A model generated the notes under the pieces. It was not told the origin of the DNA, ran no database searches, and worked only from the letters and a program-made list of their open reading frames with translations. Positions 49,370-57,474 of a stretch of 64,000 nt of DNA are shown here, piece after piece. The translations under genes and the position numbers were made by a program. This stretch comes from Hyphococcus sp. GTDB lineage: Bacteria; Pseudomonadota; Alphaproteobacteria; Caulobacterales; Parvularculaceae. The DNA lies in the NCBI GenBank assembly GCA_028284345.1, contig JANQRY010000003.1, positions 744,001-808,000 of the forward strand, given 5' to 3'. The first letter of the stretch is position 1. Each line of letters starts with the position of its first letter.

Positions 49370-50112
49370 CCGCGCGTCCCCGTCGCTTCGGCCGCGGCGC
49401 CGAACTCGGCCACATTGTCCATGGCTTCCAGTTCGTCTTCCTCGATCGTGCCGTAGGCTTCGCGGATGCGCACGGCGAGGGCGAGCCCCACCGCCGTGCC
49501 GGCGACGCCGACGACAATGGCCGTAAGGATCAGCACATGAGGCAGCGGGTTGGTGTAGATGACTTCCGAATGATAGGCCGCCGCCTCGACGGCGCCGTGG
49601 GCGGCGTCGGCGGCGATGTCGAAGCCTTGCGACGCGGATTTGCCGGCGTCGATCAGCTGTTCATTGGCGATCTTGGCCGCGTCGTCGGGCGCGGTATGGA
49701 GCGACGCGGCGTCATGACCGCCTTCCCCGGCGATGACGCCTTCATCGAGTGTCAGGTCGTTCGCCGCGGCTTTGAGGTCGTTGGCGCCGAGATCGTTTTC
49801 GATCTTTGCATGGAGCGAGGCGCCGGCGTCTGCGCCGTGGTCCGCCGCCGCGCCGTGCGGCTCGTCGCCATGCCCATCCCCGTGACCGTCCCCATGGTAA
49901 AGCTCGTCGCCGATATAGATCGGCGCCGTGCCGCCGGCGACCTTGCCGATGGTGATGTAGAAAATGAACACGCTGGTCTGGAAGATGTTGAGCCCGACGA
50001 TTTTCTTGACGAGATTGCCGCGGGCGAAGACCGTGTAGAGGCCGATCATCATCAGGACAATGACGATCCAGTAGTTGTAACGCGCAATGACGAATTCAGT
50101 CCAGCTTTCCAC
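49366..50112 (-). CDS. mrpC: Mrp antiporter subunit C with a large acidic/His-rich insert
   Basis: A 248-residue MrpC/NuoK-like protein; normal MrpC is about 115-125 residues. TM1 (about 13-30) and TM2 (about 38-58, KKIVGLNIFQTSVFIFYITIGK) are canonical, as is TM3 (about 190-215, LPHVLILTAIVVGVAGTAVGLALAV). Between them residues about 67-186 form an insert with HGDGHGDGHGDEPHGAAADHG and long Ala/Asp/His stretches. By NuoK topology it would face the periplasm. The start is GTG at 50112, 8 bases after the mrpB stop; upstream in-frame codons are Arg-rich and not accepted. Confidence 0.9.
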   Translation of the reverse strand: MESWTEFVIARYNYWIVIVLMMIGLYTVFARGNLVKKIVGLNIFQTSVFIFYITIGKVAGGTAPIYIGDELYHGDGHGDGHGDEPHGAAADHGADAGASLHAKIENDLGANDLKAAANDLTLDEGVIAGEGGHDAASLHTAPDDAAKIANEQLIDAGKSASQGFDIAADAAHGAVEAAAYHSEVIYTNPLPHVLILTAIVVGVAGTAVGLALAVRIREAYGTIEEDELEAMDNVAEFGAAAEATGTRG

Positions 50113-50120
50113 GGGGCGCC

Positions 50121-50561
50121 CTACCAGTCTTCCTGATCGATGTCGGGCTCGCGGCCGGTGAATTGGTAAAAGATGGTCAGCATGGTCGACGCGACGGCGA
50201 CGCCGACGCCCCACTCGACCAGCAGAATGCCGTAATGCTGACCGGCGTGATGGGTTGATTCCGGATCGATCTGATCGTAGCCGAGGAAATTGCCGCCAAG
50301 CAGCATGGTTGCGACCCCGGTGCCGGCGTAGAACAGAACGCCAATCACCATCGCAACGATAAGCGCGCGCGGCGGCAGCACTTTCTTCGTTTCCTCAAGG
50401 CCGAAACAGAAAGCGTGCAGGATGAACGCGACGGCGAAAATGACGCCGGCCTGAAAGCCGCCGCCCGGCCCGTAGTCCCCGTGAAACTGCACATAAAGCG
50501 CAAACAGGATGATCGGCGCGAAGAAGATCTTCGTCGTTACTTTGAGGATGAGGCGATCCAT
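50121..50561 (-). CDS. mrpB: Mrp antiporter subunit B (MnhB domain)
   Basis: A 146-residue four-span protein of the MnhB family. Typical blocks are FAPIILFALYVQFHGDYGPGGGFQAGVIFAVAFILHAFCFGLEE and the C-terminal HHAGQHYGILLVEWGVGVAVASTMLTIFYQF. The GPGGGFQAG motif is diagnostic. ATG at 50561 adjoins the stop of the previous gene. Confidence 0.95.
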   Translation of the reverse strand: MDRLILKVTTKIFFAPIILFALYVQFHGDYGPGGGFQAGVIFAVAFILHAFCFGLEETKKVLPPRALIVAMVIGVLFYAGTGVATMLLGGNFLGYDQIDPESTHHAGQHYGILLVEWGVGVAVASTMLTIFYQFTGREPDIDQEDW

Positions 50562-51161
50562 CTAGGGGCTCTCCTCATCGACGTCGGAGACTTCGCGCCC
50601 GCCCCGGGCTGAACCAACGCCAAGCAAGAGGAGAACGGCGAGCCCCGCGGTGAACACCACCAGCACCTCGCCCAGCGTATCGAAGCCGCGATAGCTCGCC
50701 AGAACGGCGGTGACGATGTTGGGCACGGCGATGTCGCTCGGCGTCCGCTCCACATAAGCCTGGCCCACATAGGCGTTCGCCGGGGCGTTGGGATCGCCGA
50801 AACCCGGCATGTCGATGGTCGCGTAGATGAGCGCCGCGCCGGTGGCGAAGACCGCGATGCGCGCCACCGGCACGCGGCGGGACTCAAACGGCTTTTCGCG
50901 CCGGGCCGTCAACAGCATCCCCGCCAGCATCAGGACGGTGGAGACGCCCGCCCCGACCGCAGCTTCGGTGAACGCCACATCGACCGCATCGAGGGAAACG
51001 AAAAACGCCGCCGACAGCAGCGAATAGATCCCCGACAGCATGACGACGGCGAATAAGTGCCGTGAACGGAGCATGGCGATGGCGACGACCAGCAGCATGG
51101 TCAACAGCGACAGATCGACCAAGAGGATCGGGGAGACTTCGTATTCGTACCCGTTCGTCAC
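50562..51161 (-). CDS. MbhD/MbhE-like fused antiporter subunit (DUF4040; MrpA C-terminal region)
   Basis: A 199-residue protein equal to the C-terminal part of MrpA. The DUF4040/MbhD half (about 15-95) has SGIYSLLSAAFFVSLDAVDVAFTEAAVGAGVSTVLMLAGM, the MbhD signature. The MbhE half (about 100-190) has NIVTAVLASYRGFDTLGEVLVVFTAGLAVLLLLG. In archaeal Mbh these are two genes; here they are one. Full-length MrpA with its antiporter half is absent. It overlaps the mrpG stop by four bases. Confidence 0.9.
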   Translation of the reverse strand: MTNGYEYEVSPILLVDLSLLTMLLVVAIAMLRSRHLFAVVMLSGIYSLLSAAFFVSLDAVDVAFTEAAVGAGVSTVLMLAGMLLTARREKPFESRRVPVARIAVFATGAALIYATIDMPGFGDPNAPANAYVGQAYVERTPSDIAVPNIVTAVLASYRGFDTLGEVLVVFTAGLAVLLLLGVGSARGGREVSDVDEESP

Positions 51162-51529
51162 TTGCCGTCCCCGTCATAGCGAAGATCGGGCCCTTCCATG
51201 GGACGGAAACCGGTCATCCAAGCGGCATGCGCGACGGCGTGGGTCGAGACCGGCGAGGTGAACCCCAGAAAGATCGCGATGAAGACGAGCTTGGAGAAGA
51301 TCAACCAGCTATTCTCATACTCCGGACTGAAAGCCTGCAGCATCATGGCGAAGATCATGAGTTCGGCGCCCGCCGTGTCGGTGACGCCAACGCCATGGAG
51401 GCGGGTGTAGAAATCGGGAAAGCGCACGATGCCGAGGGCGCCGATAACAACGGCCGCGCCGCCGACGAGGAACAGCGCCCAGGACAGGGTGTCGCGCGCC
51501 AGATCGAGCATGACCGGATCAATGCTCAT
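51158..51529 (-). CDS. mrpG: Mrp antiporter subunit G
   Basis: A 123-residue MnhG/MrpG protein with three hydrophobic segments, GGAAVVIGALGIVRFPDFYTRLHGVGVTDTAGAELMIFAMM being diagnostic (RFPDFYTRLHG). It overlaps mrpF and the MbhDE-like gene by four bases each. Confidence 0.95.
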   Translation of the reverse strand: MSIDPVMLDLARDTLSWALFLVGGAAVVIGALGIVRFPDFYTRLHGVGVTDTAGAELMIFAMMLQAFSPEYENSWLIFSKLVFIAIFLGFTSPVSTHAVAHAAWMTGFRPMEGPDLRYDGDGK

Positions 51530-51831
51530 GAGGCCTCGCTTCCCGAAGGCTTCACGGGCCGCGGTTCGGCCGGCGCGCCTTTCGGCTGGCGGTAGGAGAA
51601 GAACCGCAGGATGGCGATGGTCGCGGCGAAATTGATCAGCGCGTAAAGCAGCGCGATGTCGAGAAAGTCCGGCCGGCCGGTGAGAAAGCCCATGATGCCG
51701 ATCAGCAAGACGGTTTTCGTGCCGAAGGAATTGCCGGCGAGCACGCGGTCGTAAAGGGACGGTCCGGAAAAAGCGCGCACGAGGGCCAGCACCATGGCGA
51801 TGATGACGGCGACGGTGGCGGTTGCAAACAT
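51526..51831 (-). CDS. mrpF: Mrp antiporter subunit F
   Basis: A 101-residue MnhF protein, three spans. It contains LALVRAFSGPSLYDRVLAGNSFGTKTVLLIG, the family block GPSLYDRVLA, and ends ALINFAATIAILRFFSYRQPKGAPAEPRPVKP. ATG at 51831 is chosen because the longer open frame upstream lies within mrpE. It is 4 bases after the mrpE stop. Confidence 0.93.
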   Translation of the reverse strand: MFATATVAVIIAMVLALVRAFSGPSLYDRVLAGNSFGTKTVLLIGIMGFLTGRPDFLDIALLYALINFAATIAILRFFSYRQPKGAPAEPRPVKPSGSEAS

Positions 51832-51835
51832 CGCC

Positions 51836-52315
51836 TCAGCCCCCTCGCTCGGCTCTGGCGACGCGCTCGCCCATGTCGCGAATGCTCTCCACATCAGCGA
51901 GGTCTTCGGTAAGACCGTGGACGAGGATTTCATCTTCCCTGAGATCCACCGTCACCGTGCCCGGCGTCATCGTGATGGAGTTGGCGAAGGTGACTTTGCC
52001 GACGGCGGTGCGCGGCGGGTTCGGGACGAGAAACAGTTTCGGGGACAGTTTCGGCTCCACCGCAAGCGCCTCGCGGGCGACGATGAGATTGGCCTTGCCG
52101 ATTTCTGTAATCAGCCAGATCCAGTACCCGAAGATCCCGGGGATAACGCCGCCGGGAACGCCCTCGGCGTCCAGCACGCGGGCGCGATGGGCGAGCCACG
52201 TAGCAAGCGCCACCGAGCCGCCGCCGAACGCGAGCAGCAGCGGTTTGTCAAAATAGCCTGAAAGCAACAGCCAGAGCGCCGACAGCGCCGCGACCATAAC
52301 GAGAATACGCCCCAT
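51836..52315 (-). CDS. mrpE: Mrp antiporter subunit E
   Basis: A 159-residue MnhE protein with two or three N-terminal spans (LVMVAALSALWLLLSG, FGGGSVALATWLAHRARVL). The conserved cytosolic region is KANLIVAREALAVEPKLSPKLFLVPNPPRTAVGKVTFANSITMTPGTVTVDL. It is the first gene of the operon; the promoter should lie in 52316-52574. Confidence 0.93.
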   Translation of the reverse strand: MGRILVMVAALSALWLLLSGYFDKPLLLAFGGGSVALATWLAHRARVLDAEGVPGGVIPGIFGYWIWLITEIGKANLIVAREALAVEPKLSPKLFLVPNPPRTAVGKVTFANSITMTPGTVTVDLREDEILVHGLTEDLADVESIRDMGERVARAERGG

Positions 52316-52574
52316 CGCCTTCTTTCACACCCTGTCCGGCGGCCGACGGAGCGGCGGCGCACGGCGTCATCATCGCGGCAAACGCCCGCATTGTCAGCAA
52401 TCGCCGCAAACCGGAAACAGCGCCGCAGCCCGGCGCCGGTCCGCCCGCTAGACATGACAAGGCGCGGGCGCGGCACGTTTTGTATCGCGGCTGCATAGCG
52501 CAGAATTTGCGTCTGAATCAACGGATTGGTTGCCGAAAAGTCGCCGCAGGCGGCGTCTTTTCGCGCGGGCGGCG

Positions 52575-53198
52575 TCAGCCCGGCCGGCGGCCCCGCGACA
52601 GGCGCGCGGCTTCCCGGCGCGCGGTTTCCTCGTCCACGGGCTCGACCTCGTTGGCGTCGAGATAGGCGGCGATGGCGTCGATGATGATGACCTGGCAGGA
52701 CTCCCGCATGGCGCGCGAGGCGGCGCGAAGGCGGATGAAATCCGTCGCCGGCATGCGGAATTTCACGGTCGCGCGCAGCGACCCCTGCACCCCTTGCGTT
52801 GTCGCACCGGCGCGCGAAGGCCGGCGGCGCGCATGCGCGCGCTGCGATGCGTCGTCCGCCGCGATGGTCCAGTTGTCCGGCGTGGCGTCGAGGGTGATCG
52901 CCGGGCGCCGCGGGGGTTCGACGCCGGTCCAGCGCCCGTCGTCCGATCGCGCCGGCGTAAACGCCTCGCCATGATGATCGTAACCCGGCGCTTCGGGATA
53001 AAGCGTTTCGATGGCGCCTTCCTCGACGACCTTGCGCCGCGGCCTGGCGGCGAAGTTGGTGTTGAGATCAACGTCGACGCCTTCATGGGCGACCGCGTCA
53101 ACGGCGGGCGTCGCCTGTCCCTTGCGCGCCAGCAGCCCCGACGTGAGGGAGGCTGCGGCGTTTTCGGGAGCGGTCGGGTTTGGCGCGTAACCCGTCAT
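52575..53198 (-). CDS. ParA-associated protein with a C-terminal ribbon-helix-helix-like segment
   Basis: A 207-residue protein that follows the ParA-like gene with overlapping stop/start (TAATG). The N-terminal 130 residues are disordered-looking, rich in Ala, Pro, Arg. The C-terminus (about 140-195) reads RATVKFRMPATDFIRLRAASRAMRESCQVIIIDAIAAYLDA, which fits a ribbon-helix-helix fold (beta strand then two helices). That would make it a DNA- or cargo-binding partner of the ATPase. I recognise no named family. Confidence 0.7.
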   Translation of the reverse strand: MTGYAPNPTAPENAAASLTSGLLARKGQATPAVDAVAHEGVDVDLNTNFAARPRRKVVEEGAIETLYPEAPGYDHHGEAFTPARSDDGRWTGVEPPRRPAITLDATPDNWTIAADDASQRAHARRRPSRAGATTQGVQGSLRATVKFRMPATDFIRLRAASRAMRESCQVIIIDAIAAYLDANEVEPVDEETARREAARLSRGRRPG

Positions 53199-53914
53199 TA
53201 CACCGCCCGGCGACCGAAGACACGATTATGGGGGCTGGCTATGTTGGCGCCCGGCTCTTCCTGGGCGCGGTAGGCGCCGTCCGCCCGTTGCAACCGGTCA
53301 TGCAGGTAGCTCCAGAGGGCGGAAATTTCCTGCGCCGACTGACAGAACGGATCGATCTCCATCACCGTGCGGCCGTCGATCATGGAGGCGGCGAAGTCGA
53401 CGCGATGGTGAATGGTCGTCGGCGCGACGGTGCCGTGCTGGGAAAGGGCGATAGCCGCTTCGGAGGTGATGCGCGCGCGCTGGGTCGCCGCGTTGACGAC
53501 GAAAATCAACGGCTTGCCGCGGGCCTCGGCGATGTCGACCGTCGGGCCGACGGCGCGCAGATCATGCGGGCTCGGCCGCGTCGGCGCGACGACGATGTCG
53601 GCAAAGCTGACCACTTCGGAAATGGCGCGGGTGACGGCGGGCGGCGTGTCGATAACGACGAGCTTGAAGCCTTCGTCGCGGGCGCTGTCGAGATCGTAAA
53701 ACAGATTGGAGAAAACCGATTGGATAAACGCAGGCTGCGGGTCCTTGCGCACGTTCCACCATTTCGCGAGCGAGCCCTGCGGGTCCGTATCAATGAGCGC
53801 CACGGGCCCCGCGCCCTGACGCTCGGCCTCAACCGCAATATGGCCGGATATTGTGGTTTTGCCGGATCCGCCCTTTTGCGAGGCGAAAACGATAACACGC
53901 ATTGACGGGAACAT
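53198..53914 (-). CDS. ParA-family ATPase
   Basis: A 238-residue deviant Walker ATPase. It has the P-loop KGGSGKTT at about 14-21 and ALIDTDPQGSLAKWW (Walker A' and B acids), with VVIDTPPAVTRAISEVVSFADIVVAPTRPSPHDLRA following. It lacks a DNA-binding N-terminal domain, so it is the short type used for positioning or plasmid/cluster segregation. ATG at 53914 has GGAGG four bases upstream; ATG at 53902 has none. It is translationally coupled to the protein after it. No parB gene or parS array was seen. Confidence 0.92.
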   Translation of the reverse strand: MFPSMRVIVFASQKGGSGKTTISGHIAVEAERQGAGPVALIDTDPQGSLAKWWNVRKDPQPAFIQSVFSNLFYDLDSARDEGFKLVVIDTPPAVTRAISEVVSFADIVVAPTRPSPHDLRAVGPTVDIAEARGKPLIFVVNAATQRARITSEAAIALSQHGTVAPTTIHHRVDFAASMIDGRTVMEIDPFCQSAQEISALWSYLHDRLQRADGAYRAQEEPGANIASPHNRVFGRRAV

Positions 53915-54121
53915 GCGCCCTCCGAGACTCCATAAGGCCGCCAGTGCGGCGACGGCGATCCTGCCATATGGGGCGTTAACGCGCGGCGTGATCGCCCGCG
54001 AAAATTTTTCCTAACCCGTTAAGGAAGCTTTCAGCGCCGCATAAAAAAACCGGCGACAGCCTAGATACGCAAGGCCGCCGCCGGCTGTCGACATCGATAC
54101 AGGAAACGCCTTAAGCGAGGC

Positions 54122-55345
54122 TTAAGCCGCGTGCGGATCAATGGAAAAATCTTCGTCGAGACCGAGCAGCCGCGAGATATGGGCGATGCGCGGATTGGCG
54201 TCCCAGTCCCAGTAGCGCAGGATCGCCCGGGAAAAGTCGCGGGCGAGACCGTCGAACACGCTGAGGAGATATTCCGCCTGTTCCGGTCCGATAGGGCCTT
54301 CCTCGCTCTCAATATCGAACAGGGCGAAAAACTGATCGCGCGGCACCGACAGGCTCTTGCACATGACGGCGAAGGGCTCGCCCGTCGGGTCGCGTAAGAT
54401 TCGTGCGGCGAGATCGCGGCTGACGCCGGCGATCATGCCGATGGCGTGAATGATTTCCTGGCTCGGATAGCGCCGCGCCGCGGTCAGGGTGCGCAGCACT
54501 ACGTCCAGCGACACCGGTTCGCCATTGGCGCCGCGCGGCCGGTGACGGCGTTCGGCGAGGATAAGGATATCGCGCACAAACGGATCGGGATCGTGATTGG
54601 CGCGGAAGATCTTGGGATAAAGATCTTCGAGCGCGTCCTGGATCACGCGGCGGTCGAGCGCAAAGCGCGACAGAATGCGCCGGCGCTGTTCGCTTTCGAC
54701 CCACCAGAACATCATGAAGCCATGGGCCGGCTCCAATTCGCGCCGGCGAAGGAGCGCGACCTGCAACTCCGGATGGGTCGCCGACAAGGCGACGCATTTG
54801 TTGACGGCGTTCGGCGACAAAAGACATTCGTCCCGCCGCAGCACCGCCTTGTAGACCTCGATTTCGTCAAACTGGATGAGCGCGTCGGCGATTGCGGTCG
54901 ACAGATCGACGCGCTGGGCGATCATCAGGCGGTGCGCCGCTTCGCCTTCGCGCGCCGCCTCGATCAGCAAGGCCTCCGGAATAAGCTCGGCGCCGCGGAG
55001 AATTTTTTCCGCCACCGGCGGCGCGTCCAATACCAGCATGCGCGTCAGCGCCGGCGGGCTTTCCGGAACCCGCGCCACCCGCGTCGCCACTTCAACGCGC
55101 AGTTCGACCTCCACCTTGTCGACGATCTGCAGGAGAATGTCGGCGACCAGCGAGCGTTCATTGGCGGAGATGCGCCCCGCCGGCAGGACGACGATATCGG
55201 CGAGCTTGCGCACCATTTGCGCGCGCGGCGTCACGCCGATGCGCGTGATCGGCGTCAGCATGGTTTCCGCGTCCGGCTCCGGCTCGTTCGACCCGGCGCC
55301 CAACTCTCCGGCCCCTATGTCTCCGGCGATGTCAAAATCAGCCAT
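54122..55345 (-). CDS. DUF2336 protein (second of two in the window)
   Basis: A 407-residue DUF2336 protein with helical repeats like the one at 33897-35057: MVRKLADIVVLPAGRISANERSLVADILLQIVDKVEVELRVEVATRVARV and LQVALLRRRELEPAHGFMMFWWVESEQRRRILSRFALDRRVIQDALED. It also has an acidic N-terminal tail of about 35 residues. No catalytic motif, signal or span is visible. It lies upstream of the ParA pair in the same direction with about 200 bases between. Confidence 0.88.
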   Translation of the reverse strand: MADFDIAGDIGAGELGAGSNEPEPDAETMLTPITRIGVTPRAQMVRKLADIVVLPAGRISANERSLVADILLQIVDKVEVELRVEVATRVARVPESPPALTRMLVLDAPPVAEKILRGAELIPEALLIEAAREGEAAHRLMIAQRVDLSTAIADALIQFDEIEVYKAVLRRDECLLSPNAVNKCVALSATHPELQVALLRRRELEPAHGFMMFWWVESEQRRRILSRFALDRRVIQDALEDLYPKIFRANHDPDPFVRDILILAERRHRPRGANGEPVSLDVVLRTLTAARRYPSQEIIHAIGMIAGVSRDLAARILRDPTGEPFAVMCKSLSVPRDQFFALFDIESEEGPIGPEQAEYLLSVFDGLARDFSRAILRYWDWDANPRIAHISRLLGLDEDFSIDPHAA

Positions 55346-55513
55346 AGATGCGTAAATTCCGGCGTTTCTGGAAGCGCCGTTGTAAACGGAACACCGTTAA
55401 CGGGGGATTTCATTCCAGCGGCGGTTTTTCAAAGACCTCGCCGCGCCGCTTTGCTAAGGTCCGCCCCGACGGCGGACCGGAAAGGCGTGAGGCGCGTGGA
55501 AATTTCAGGAAAA

Positions 55514-55837
55514 ATGTCGGGTCTTCACGGCGTCGCCAATGTGCTGACGAGGGCGCTAACGGGGGCGCTGGCGGCGATCACGGCGGCGGGCTGCGCCAGC
55601 GGCGACTTCTATGAGCTGAGCGAACAGCCGAGCTTTCATGCGGGCTTCAGCGACGGCTGCGCCACGTCGAACGAGGAAGACAAAAGCTTTTCCACGAAAT
55701 CCGTGCGCGACAAATACGCCTTCGACAATGACGAGGCCTATCGCGCCGGCTGGCGTCAGGGCTGGCTTGAATGCAACGCCCGCACGCCCGACGCCATCGA
55801 CGGCGGACGCATTTTAGGCGAACGCAACGAATATTGA
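55514..55837 (+). CDS. Small lipoprotein
   Basis: A 107-residue protein. ATG at 55514 follows AGGAAAA. The N-terminus is hydrophobic, ending ALAAITAAGCAS, a plausible lipobox with Cys near 29. The mature part is short and acidic, with GFSDGCATSNEEDKSFSTKSVRDKYAFDNDEAYRAGWRQGWLECN and two further Cys. The function is unknown. The gene is convergent with the TPR gene; the longer open frame upstream of 55514 is a shadow of the DUF2336 gene. Confidence 0.75.
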   Translation: MSGLHGVANVLTRALTGALAAITAAGCASGDFYELSEQPSFHAGFSDGCATSNEEDKSFSTKSVRDKYAFDNDEAYRAGWRQGWLECNARTPDAIDGGRILGERNEY

Positions 55838-55849
55838 CAGCGCGTTAAC

Positions 55850-55875
55850 GCCGGGCGCGAAAGCGCCGGGCTTAT
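55850..55875. terminator. Probable bidirectional terminator between convergent genes
   Basis: GCCGGGCGC-GAAA-GCGCCGGGC forms a stem with one G-G mismatch and a GAAA loop, followed on the plus strand by TTATTCTT. It lies between the lipoprotein stop and the TPR stop. Confidence 0.55.
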
Positions 55876-57431
55876 TCTTCGGTTTCGCCGTCGTCGCCGC
55901 CGACCGCCGCGTCTTCCTCAGCCGGCGCGTCGTCCGCGTCGTCAAGGCCAAGCGGACCGGTGCAAGTTTGCAGGAACTCCGCTTCAAAGGCGCGCTCTTC
56001 GTCAGTCATGCCGCGGTTTTGCAAATCACGAATACGTTGCTGTGTATCAAGACGATCCTGATCCGCCTGACAGCGTTCAAGAATTTGCAGCCGTTCAAGG
56101 CGTTTCCCGTCGCGGAAGGTCTGTGCGACCGCGTCGATATAGGCGATCCATTGCGAGGCGCGCTGGGCCGATTTGCGATAGCGCTGGGCGTTGACGAAGG
56201 CCTCGCGCGCGCTCGCCCAGATGGCGGTGTCTTCCGGCCCGGCCTGGCTGAACCGCGCCGTGCCGAGCAGGAGCCACGCGTCGCCCGTATCGTCCCGGTC
56301 CATGCCGCCCTTGCGGATCGCCTGTTCGAGGGCGCGCTGGGAGGCGGCGTATTGTTCGTCCGCAAGCAGCACCATGCCGAGACGATAAGACAGCTCGCCC
56401 CGCGCAGAATTGCCGGCCGCTTCGCGCAGGATCGGGATCGACTTCTTGTGTTCGCGCGACTGGCTCCACAATTGCGACAGGAGCACGAGATTGTCCTGGG
56501 TCCGCCGAATGTTGCCGGCGTTCATTTCCCGTTCCAGCATCTTGGCGCCGCGATAGGGATTGTCGAAATAGGAGTAGTACTGAACAACCGTCTTCAGTTC
56601 CGCTTCCGTCGTCAGAAGGCCGGCGCGATAGGCGACCTCGATCACAGAGAACGCATCCTGATCGCGCCCGGTCTGGGAATAAAGACCGGACAATTGCGTC
56701 CAATAGCTTTTCTCGCCGGGCCAGATATTGACCATCCGCTCAAGCAGCGAACCGCGCTTCGTGCTTTCGTTCAACTCCGAATAAATCAGGTTGAGCAGGT
56801 CGAAATAGGACTTGTTCGGATTGGCCGCGTCCAGTCCGTTGACGGCGTTTTCCGCTGGCCCCATAGCCTGGCGCCATTGCGGCGGCGTCACCTGCGTATA
56901 GGCGGCGCCGAGGAGATACCAGGCGCTGTTGTCGACCGGCACGTTGCACCGGCGCGCGAGCGCGATCCAGCCATTAAGACCCTGGATCGCCGCCTGATAG
57001 TTTCTGTCCTGAAACTGAAGCTGCGCGATGAAATAGCGAAGCTGATTGTTGCGGTTGGGCGGCAAGCCGTTGGCGTTCAGGGCGCCCTGAAAGTCGCGCA
57101 GCGCGCCGGCGAAATTTTCCATCTGGGCGTTCGCCGAGCCGCGAATTTCAAGAACCGTCGAGCGCTCATAGGCGCTCATGGAATCGCCGCGGCTATTGAG
57201 AAGCTGGGTCAGGCCGGAGATCGCCGCCTGCTGCTGATCGTTCTGCAACAGCTCGTAAAGTTTCTGCAGTTCCTGTCCGACGCGCGGCGACAGGGTCGCG
57301 GCCGGGCCGCTGTCTTCGCCGGGACATTCCTGCGCCAGCGCCGCTGACGGCGCGACAAGGACGCCCGCGGCCATCGCCGCCGCCGAGGCTGAAAGGAATA
57401 CTTTAACCGATTTCCAGCGCATCTTCATCAT
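55872..57431 (-). CDS. Periplasmic TPR protein of the TonB system
   Basis: A 519-residue protein with a signal peptide (LSASAAAMAAGVLVAPSAALAQ). It contains about eight tetratricopeptide-like helical hairpins across about 60-430, such as EIRGSANAQMENFAGALRDFQGALNANGL and LYSQTGRDQDAFSVIEVAYRAGL. The tail is acidic (DDADDAPAEEDAAVGGDDGETEE). TPR proteins of this type are the last gene of TonB2/TtpC clusters and are thought to support the energy-transduction complex. It is 43 bases after tonB. Confidence 0.9.
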   Translation of the reverse strand: MMKMRWKSVKVFLSASAAAMAAGVLVAPSAALAQECPGEDSGPAATLSPRVGQELQKLYELLQNDQQQAAISGLTQLLNSRGDSMSAYERSTVLEIRGSANAQMENFAGALRDFQGALNANGLPPNRNNQLRYFIAQLQFQDRNYQAAIQGLNGWIALARRCNVPVDNSAWYLLGAAYTQVTPPQWRQAMGPAENAVNGLDAANPNKSYFDLLNLIYSELNESTKRGSLLERMVNIWPGEKSYWTQLSGLYSQTGRDQDAFSVIEVAYRAGLLTTEAELKTVVQYYSYFDNPYRGAKMLEREMNAGNIRRTQDNLVLLSQLWSQSREHKKSIPILREAAGNSARGELSYRLGMVLLADEQYAASQRALEQAIRKGGMDRDDTGDAWLLLGTARFSQAGPEDTAIWASAREAFVNAQRYRKSAQRASQWIAYIDAVAQTFRDGKRLERLQILERCQADQDRLDTQQRIRDLQNRGMTDEERAFEAEFLQTCTGPLGLDDADDAPAEEDAAVGGDDGETEE

Positions 57432-57474
57432 GTCGTCGCCTTATGCCTTATCCTGACCCGTGCCGGACGTAAGA

